Of a DNA stretch of 64,000 nucleotides, positions 57,808 to 64,000 are shown one piece after another. Numbering within the stretch: the first letter of the stretch is position 1; each line of letters begins with the position of its first letter. The notes beneath the pieces were generated by a model. It was not told where the DNA came from. It worked only from the letters and a program-made list of their open reading frames with translations, and ran no database searches. Source of the stretch: Orobanche coerulescens (Eukaryota > Streptophyta > Magnoliopsida > Lamiales > Orobanchaceae); the NCBI GenBank assembly GCA_033398695.1, contig CM065805.1, positions 76,600,762 through 76,664,761 on the forward strand, written 5' to 3'. The translations under genes were made by a program, and so were the position numbers.

Positions 57808-58890
57808 CTATGAAACCCGATTCATTAATTCCATGAATACCGCAGGTGCATTAGTCAACCCAAACGGCATAACCACAAACTCATAATGACCATAGCGTGT
57901 TTGAAACGCCGTCCTTGCGATATCCGACTCTCGAATCCGCAACTGATGATATCCAGATCTTAAGTCGATCTTGGAAAATACTGAAGCTCCCTGAAGTTGA
58001 TCTAAGAGGTCATAAATACGGGGTAAAGGATACTTATTCTTGATCGTCACCCGATTCAATTCCCGGTAATCAATACACAAGCGGAACGAACCATCCTTCT
58101 TCTTGACAAATAACACTGGTGCTCCCCACGGGGACGCACTTGGTCGAATATAACCCTTCTCGAACAATTCCTCGAGTTGGTTCTTTAATTCCTGCATTTC
58201 GGTCGGGGCCATCCGGTACGGTGCCTTCGATATCGGGGACGTACCAGGCTCCAACTCAATCGTGAATTCCACATCCCTCTGTGGAGGCAAACCAGGTAAC
58301 TTGTCTGGAAAAACATCGGCATATTCCTTCACTACCGGAATGTCCGTCAACATTACTGATAATTTCTCGGTTTTGGTCATATAGCACCAATAACCGACAC
58401 ATCCCTGATTGAGTAATCTTACTGCTTTCATCAAATTAATGACCTTACCAGAACAGCCGGGATTACCTCCCTGAAACGCACATTCGACCCCATCGTCTGA
58501 AATGATAGTGATCATACGCTTATGGACACTAATGATGGCATCATGACGATCCATCCAATCACTACCCAAGATGACGTCGTCCCTCGGCAAATCTACTACG
58601 ATTAGGTCCGCTGGCCATACACGACCATGAAGCTGAATCGGGCAATTCTGAATCTCACGATTTCCGACAATTCGTCTACCATCAGGTAGACCAATGACAT
58701 AAGGCTCACAATTAATAGCACTACCCAGACGTAGTCTACTCAAACATGACTCGGAAATGAATGAATGCGATGCACCAGTATCAAAAAGGGTACACACAGG
58801 TTGAGATAGAATATCGAGTGTACCTGAGATCATCCGGGCCTCCGGATCATCGGTCTTCTTCATCTCATAAATTCGGGGCTTGCCGGCCAC
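57808..58890 (-). pseudogene. TE8 protease and RT N-terminal part
   Basis: Retropepsin motif [14 protein letters not shown] with [11 protein letters not shown], then [61 protein letters not shown] and [13 protein letters not shown] one-base frameshift near 57815 separates it from the catalytic FIDD segment. Confidence 0.92.
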
Positions 58891-58925
58891 ACTGGGACGC
58901 TCCGTCGATAGCTCTTAGCTCGCCT

Positions 58926-60148
58926 TTAGATCTGTCGTCTTGAGCAGCCCGAGTGGCTTTGATTACGCACCGAATGACACAGGGCTTGAGATGACGCCGG
59001 AGTGGGTTTAGAGTCCCTACGGCAAAAACGGGCCCTATGCCCGGCAACCCCACGATTGTGGCACGTGACGATACCGCTTGGACATTTGGTGCTGAAATGA
59101 CCCTGTTCTTCACAGTTGAAACAGGTGATGGCCGAACTGGCCGCTCGCGACTGAGATTCCACGGGTTTAGGCGTCATCGGAGGACGCTCAGAAAAGGTAG
59201 AGCCCGCAAGTGGTTTCTTGAAAGTGGCCTGACTCCCGTCAGACTGATTATGGTTCTTAGACTTCTTGCTAGCTGATGAGGGTTGTTGCTTAGCAATTTC
59301 CTTAGCAGTAAGCTCGTAAGTGAGAGCTTTCTCAATGAACTCGGCCTGAGTGGTACAATTATGATTAAGCAACTGTAGCCGCATACGAGGTTTCAGCCTC
59401 TTGCTGAAATACTTGATCTTGTCCGCCTCAGAGTGAATGATAGATGAGGCGAACGGAAGAAGTTCCTGAAATTTTTCGGCGATGGCGAGAACATCATCAT
59501 CCGCCGAAAGGTCGGGAGTGAGTAATTCCGACAACTTGGCCTCCCTGAGTGGGGCCGGATAGTACCTCTCCATCATGAGAGTCTTGAACTGATCCCAAGT
59601 ACATGATCCGTCTGTGGGCTTCAACGATAACCACCATGAATGAGCGCTCTTACCAAGATAGTAAGTCGCAACTGAAACTTTATGCCCTTCAGGGCAATCC
59701 ACCATAGCAAATAACTTCTCGAAATGCTCAAGCCAATGGACAATATCCACCGGCTCAGATGAGCCCTCAAAGGTAGGTGGTCGCTGGCGAGAGATATCGC
59801 TAATGATATTGCTTACACCCTCTCTTGCCTCTGAGGTGGCGGCGGAGGAGCCTGTTGATTTTGAGTAGTGGAGTTATGCATCGCCTCCATTAGTTGTGCC
59901 ATCTGAGTCATTTGGGCCATCATGCCCTGCATAAAGGCGAGTGGGTCGACTCGAACACCCTCTGACTGAGCTGTGTCCCGGGTTCGACTCCCTGATAGCG
60001 AATGATCACGTCCAGGTGAATGAGTGGCAGCGTCACTGCTCGATGAGTTAGCATTATTCCTGGCATTCGCACGTGTATTCACACGAGTTCTCGGGATTCG
60101 GCCCGCTCCACGGCCTCGTCCTCCACGTCCTCTGCCAGCCCTTTCCAT
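58926..60148 (-). pseudogene. TE8 gag
   Basis: The start codon at 60148 opens MERAGRGRGGRGRGAG; a frameshift near 59815 leads to the capsid part (DIVHWLEHFEKLFAMVDCPE ... AHSWWLSLKPTDG) and knuckles CFNCEEQGHFSTKC and CHNRGVAGHRARFC, the second with Cys-to-Arg. It is homologous to the TE5 gag along its length, so TE8-like elements are plausible helpers of TE5. The link to protease is also shifted. Confidence 0.9.
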
Positions 60149-60626
60149 ACTGAAGTGGAAAGTCATATGATGATTATATATCTCGCATGAGTATCACATT
60201 ATGATTATATTATGAAATGATGAAAATGATCATACGCGCTCAAATACAGTGATTACATGAATGATTAATTGAAGTGACATGATTATCTGATGAAATTACT
60301 GAAATGATTATCTTGAACAATTTAACAAGATTGATGATATGATCTTCAAGATCAACAACTAAGTAATGAAATGAATTGAGTGATTAATGAGTTAACATTA
60401 TCGACTTGATCACAATTGAAGATGATGAATGAGGATTTTTAACTGATGAATTATGAATGAATGATTATTGCCAGAAATTATACCATGGCATCAGAAATCT
60501 TACAGTTCTTGGTCTGATTGGCTCGGCATTTGCACAGGTCACACGTGACGCGAAAGTCCAATGATACTAGTCCGATGACGATGATTTCAAATGAGACATG
60601 ACTCGGAAGGTAGTATTCAAAACCAC

Positions 60627-60638
60627 GCTCCGATACCA
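60627..60638 (-). other. TE8 primer-binding site
   Basis: TGGTATCGGAGC on the minus strand, four bases from the LTR; initiator-Met type with one change, shared with the TE2 site. Confidence 0.88.
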
Positions 60639-60642
60639 ACTC

Positions 60643-63077
60643 TGTAACACCCCAAACTAGGCGAATATTACAGTGCCGTGGACCCCCGACTGGGACCCAC
60701 CAGGCTAATTAAAATGAGTGAATTACGCAGGGTAAATGTAGTACCGAACCACATTACACAATTAATTACTCCGATGAGGAGTTTCATACAACACACCCAG
60801 GATGATACTGAATACAAGTATATTTTATATGGAGATAAAATATACAACACTGAGTGAAATTAATATTCAAACGGACTGTCTGCAGCGGAATAAATGAAGG
60901 AAACATAAATGACTGAATAAGTGACTGAAAAGACTAGGGCCCCCTTCTAGTATCACTGGGACTCCTCGCCGTCACCGTGCTCTCCCCGTGCTTTAGCCTT
61001 GCCATGACCTGAAAAACAATATCCCCCAATGGGGTCAGTTACACAGAACAACAATCCTCAAGGGTTGAAAATACACAATCATGATATATCTAAAGTTATG
61101 AATTATCCTGTCGAAACATACGCAATCAAACATGCTATATGAATCAACTATCAGTACGGCTCAAAGGAATGGCGTCACACTACGTCCGGGATGGAAATGT
61201 GTCCGTGCACAAGCCACCAACGAGTATCGATCGAATACACGTGTGGTCTTGTACCTAATCAGTCTCACGAAGCCATCAACTCGTGTGCACAGTCCAATGT
61301 GAGGCCACCAACCAACACACGACTATAATGTGCCCGATATGAAAATCCTACACATACCAACCGGCACGCCAGTGTGACCTTGAATGCCACAATATGACAA
61401 AAGTGACAACGAAAATGAATCATGACTCACCAAGATTAAATGATGGTGAAATGAATGACAGCTTAATGAAATGATTGGAACCGTCGTTCCTTAGGACTGA
61501 GGTGATTAATTGACAATGACAAGTTTTGATACGGTTAATACAATGATGAATGAGTTACGATTATGAATGAACAACATCAAAAGGAATGAATATCCTTTTA
61601 ACCGAGTAAGAATTAACTTACACAATACCGATGAAGAATGTCCGTCCACGAACAACATCCTAAATGAAATGCCGGTCGCTCGAACAACCTTGAATAACAC
61701 AATTACCAATAATCCGATCATTACGCAAATCAAAAACGATCATAACCGACTCAAACGTCGATACAACAATATCCTAACTCGAATATATCGAAACCAACTC
61801 CAAGATGAGTATTTCAAACCATCAAAACACTTTCAATGATATCAATAATCCCATAGGAATCCACAATTCAAGATTACAACAACGTCAATCGGAAATCCCC
61901 AAATTAACCGAAGTCAACACCAAGGGTTCTTGATATAAATCCCCAAAATAACCATTTAATCCATAGGAATATATTTATCCGAGGTAGATAATCCATATCT
62001 AACATTTTCCATTGATAATCCAAGCTTACACGAAGAAATCGGAAGGAAAAACCCGAAAATCCGAAGTTCTAGATCCAAGAGATTAATACCTTTGATTCGA
62101 TGATAAGGAGATGATGAAGTGATGATAATCCAACTCAAAGACTTGAAGATGATGATGGATGATAAAAGCTCGAAGAGAACTCTCCAAAATCGCCCAAATC
62201 GCCTAGAACCGACGAGAGAATGAGAATAGTTGACAAATGACAAAATCTGGGCTAGACTGTCCAATTTATAGCCTCTCCAGGTTAGCGTGCTAGCCCTTGT
62301 GCGTAGCGTGCGCTAACGAGTAATTTGGGTAGTCCAGTACCTACTGTCCGAACACGGTAGCGCGCGCTACGTACCTTTTTATAGCGTGCGCTACGGCCAT
62401 ACAACTAGCGTGCGTTAAGACCCATTGTTAGCGTGCGCTAACGAATTATCTGATGCCCAGTACTGGAGTCCAGAAACCTTCTATCCTCTGATCGGATCTC
62501 GATAGCGTGCGCTACAACCAACGATTAGCGTGCGCTACTACATCGCTTGCGTACGCTGAAAACCACTCCTAGCGTGCGCTAGTAATAAATTCAATTCAGT
62601 CCAGTAGCCACTGGACTCCATATGATCCGACCTTAGCGCGCGCTACACCGACTGCATAGCGTGCGCTACTCCGGATCACTAGCGCGCGCTACTTACCATT
62701 CGTAGCGTGCGCTACCTACAATCCCAACTGCAGTCCAGTGCCTTCTGGACTGCCTGCTCAACTTCTCTAGCGTGCGCTAGTGTTGAGAGGTGGCGTGCGC
62801 TACCAATACTCAATTAGCGCACGCTAAAAAGAGTACGTAACGTGCGCTACTCCTCACACACAGCACACTAAGAAATGGCAATGACGGTAAACACCGCACG
62901 ATTCTCCAATTAGATTGATGATGAATGACGATTGATACACGATACAATTACTCTGAACGGTGTACACAATGATTGAATATGAATGACAATTGATCATTAA
63001 CGAGTGAAATTACTGAGTGATAATGACTGAATGATAAATACTGAATGATAATTACTGAATTACAACCGGGTATTACA
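60643..63077 (-). repeat. TE8 right LTR (biological 5' LTR)
   Basis: 2435 bp with an uninterrupted TAGCGTGCGCTA array (62283-62860) and a TATA-like box (complement of about 62260-62272). It preserves the empty TE9 target at about 62640. Confidence 0.93.
62260..62860 (-). promoter_or_regulatory. TE8 right LTR palindrome array and TATA
   Basis: About 16 units of TAGC(G/A)(T/C)GCGCTA-type palindrome over roughly 580 bp upstream (minus strand) of GGCTATAAATTGG. Confidence 0.7.
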
Positions 63078-63093
63078 TATATATATATATATG

Positions 63094-63285
63094 GTGAAAT
63101 CATAGAAACCAATTGCATTATTAAGTAATTTTATTGCATATTTGTTATTATTTGTTGCATCAAGCTGGTCGCTAGTATATGCAACAAATAATGCAATAAA
63201 AAAATACATAAATGCATATAATTCTACTCATTTACAGCTGTTAGATCACTAATATCAATGGCCTACAAAAGTTTCTAGATTTCAC
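63094..63285. mobile_element. TE10: candidate MITE
   Basis: 192 bp bounded by imperfect terminal inverted repeats GTGAAATCATAGAAAC and GTTTCTAGATTTCAC. The interior is AT-rich with further inverted pairs (ttgcattatt / aataatgcaa). It lies in the TA tract beside TE8 and is absent from the left TE2 LTR. No convincing TSD can be read in the TA context, so the superfamily is open. Confidence 0.55.
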
Positions 63286-63307
63286 AAGGTAATTAGTTTT
63301 CATATGA

Positions 63308-63382
<75 letters not shown>
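63308..63382. repeat. (CT)n(TA)n microsatellite
   Basis: About 12 CT units followed by about 25 TA units. The left TE2 LTR has only a short tatcggtatatctatc here (about 11125-11140), so the tract expanded in the right LTR. Confidence 0.9.
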
Positions 63383-63385
<3 letters not shown>

Positions 63386-63595
63386 CATATAGAGTATACC
63401 TGTATTTTATTGATCCTGATCTGTTTGGCGTATGTTAGCAAGAATCTGTATAAACTCCTCATCGAAGTAATTGGTAAACATAATGTAGTTTGGTACTGAA
63501 GTTATGTTACGTCAATTATTGTACTGTATTTCGCCTGGTGGGTCCCAGATAGGGATTCACGGCACTGTAATGAACGCCTGGTTTGGGGTGTTACA

Positions 63596-64000
63596 TCATG
63601 TAACCTTACAATCTCTTTAATAAACAACTGGGCTAATCTCTCGGGTCCCTATATGTCTTTAATCTCCAAAAAGTGGGCTGATTTGGTTAGACGGTCCACA
63701 ATCACCTAAATCGTATTCATCCCTCGACGACTCGTCGGCAAGCTAGTGATAAAATCCATCGATATGTCCTCCCATTTCCACTCGGGAATCGGGAGCGGTT
63801 TCAGCATTCCTGCGGGTCGCTGATGCTCTTAACCTGCTGACAGGTTAAACATCTCGAAACGAACTCTGCAACTTCATGTTTCATATTCCACCACCAATAA
63901 CATTGCTTCAAATCCTTATACATCTTGCTAGATCCCGGGTGAATGGATTACGGGGCAACTGCAATTCTCTCTGAACTGTCAAGCGGGCAAGCATCTGCTC
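63596..64000 (-). pseudogene. TE11: integrase fragment of a TE8-like Ty3/gypsy element
   Basis: On the minus strand it matches the TE8 integrase region 56319-56670 (core residues around the first Asp and the CxxC linker) and then jumps to the equivalent of about 56955-56995, indicating an internal deletion of roughly 290 bp at about 63953. It is the DNA into which TE2 inserted; it continues beyond the window. Confidence 0.8.

Larger units (their letters stand above)
46437..63077 (-). mobile_element. TE8: chromodomain Ty3/gypsy retrotransposon
   Basis: LTRs 46437-48438 plus 54979-55408 (split by TE9; 2432 bp) and 60643-63077 (2435 bp), ends tgtaacacccc ... gggtattaca. The TSD is tatat-like in a TA repeat. 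The minus-strand order is PBS, gag, protease, RT, RNase H, integrase, chromodomain, PPT. Only a few breaks occur in the coding part, so it is younger or less decayed than TE3. Confidence 0.93.
886..63595 (+). mobile_element. TE2: large non-autonomous LTR retrotransposon carrying a LOG-like pseudogene
   Basis: The 886-2029 plus 9487-11349 segments match 43404-46436 plus the 3' piece ending at 63595, giving two LTRs of about 3.1 kb. The left LTR lacks roughly its first 136 bp. The LTR begins tgtaatacct (43404) and ends ggggtgttaca (63595; gtgttata at 11349). A degenerate initiator-Met primer site follows the left LTR (11355-11366), and a purine tract precedes the right LTR (43391-43403), so the element reads on the plus strand. 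After removing the nested elements, the internal region (11350-11432, 13487-15815, 42780-43403) is only about 3 kb and encodes no gag or pol. The start at 13490-13540 resembles the leader of TE8 (minus, near 60510-60545), so TE2 descends from a Ty3/gypsy (chromovirus-like) element and depended on others to move. Confidence 0.85.
43404..63595 (+). repeat. TE2 right (3') LTR, split by TE8 and TE10
   Basis: Comprises 43404-46436, then TE8, the TA tract with TE10, and the end at about 63385-63595. Compared with the left LTR it has a duplicated gattaattaat...attggacgta segment (45190-45290) and a TA expansion where TE8 entered. The His/Arg-rich frame at 44030-44302 comes from a caccgt triplet run and is not a gene. 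Confidence 0.87.

Overview
The window looks like a repeat-dense, probably heterochromatic stretch of a large plant nuclear genome, most likely a eudicot (the plant call is firm; eudicot is an inference). I see no intact single-copy host gene. Almost every base can be assigned to LTR retrotransposons nested in one another, plus one CACTA DNA transposon, a probable SINE and a candidate MITE. Seven insertions are delimited by TG...CA-type ends or TIRs with target-site duplications (TSDs), so the order of events can be read from the sequence. Element names TE1-TE11 are local to this report.

Layout. TE11 (63596-64000, minus) is a fragment of a Ty3/gypsy pol and is the oldest substrate seen. TE2 (886-63595, plus) sits in it; its roughly 3.1-kb LTRs enclose almost the whole window and its own internal region is only about 3 kb. 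TE2 was hit by TE1 (1-885, LTR end, left part outside the window), TE3 (2030-9481, minus, Ty3/gypsy with degenerate gag-pol, TSD aagag), TE4 (11433-13483, non-autonomous CACTA, TSD ata), TE5 (15816-42774, minus, TSD ttgcg), TE8 (46437-63077, minus, chromodomain Ty3/gypsy, in a TA repeat) and a candidate MITE TE10 (63094-63285). TE5 has the structure LTR-int-LTR-int-LTR and codes only for Gag. TE6 (26514-38650, plus, chromodomain Ty3/gypsy, TSD atcat) sits in the gag of TE5 copy 2, and solo LTR TE7 (30584-33937, TSD gaagc) sits in the pol of TE6. TE9 (48439-54973, plus, tRNA-Asp primer site, TSD ctaca) sits in the left LTR of TE8. The deepest path is TE11 < TE2 < TE5 < TE6 < TE7.

Two themes stand out. 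(1) Two unrelated elements, TE2 and TE9, each carry in their short internal region an intronless, decayed copy of a LONELY GUY (LOG) cytokinin-activating gene with its own TATA-like box; it is antisense in TE2 and sense in TE9. (2) Seven LTR sequences (TE1, TE2, TE5, TE6, TE7, TE8, TE9) carry GC-rich or CpG-containing palindromes just upstream of the putative TATA box. The palindrome differs by family (ACGTACGT type, GTGCCGCGGCAC, TAGCGTGCGCTA, GTTACGGCCGTAAC, GTACCGATCGGTAC), so the arrangement appears shared although the sequence is not.

All protein-coding remains are retrotransposon gag/pol or captured LOG. All are broken, in TE5 and TE6 largely by C-to-T nonsense changes as expected for methylated, silenced DNA. 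No rRNA gene, functional tRNA gene, CRISPR array or bacterial-type operon was seen.
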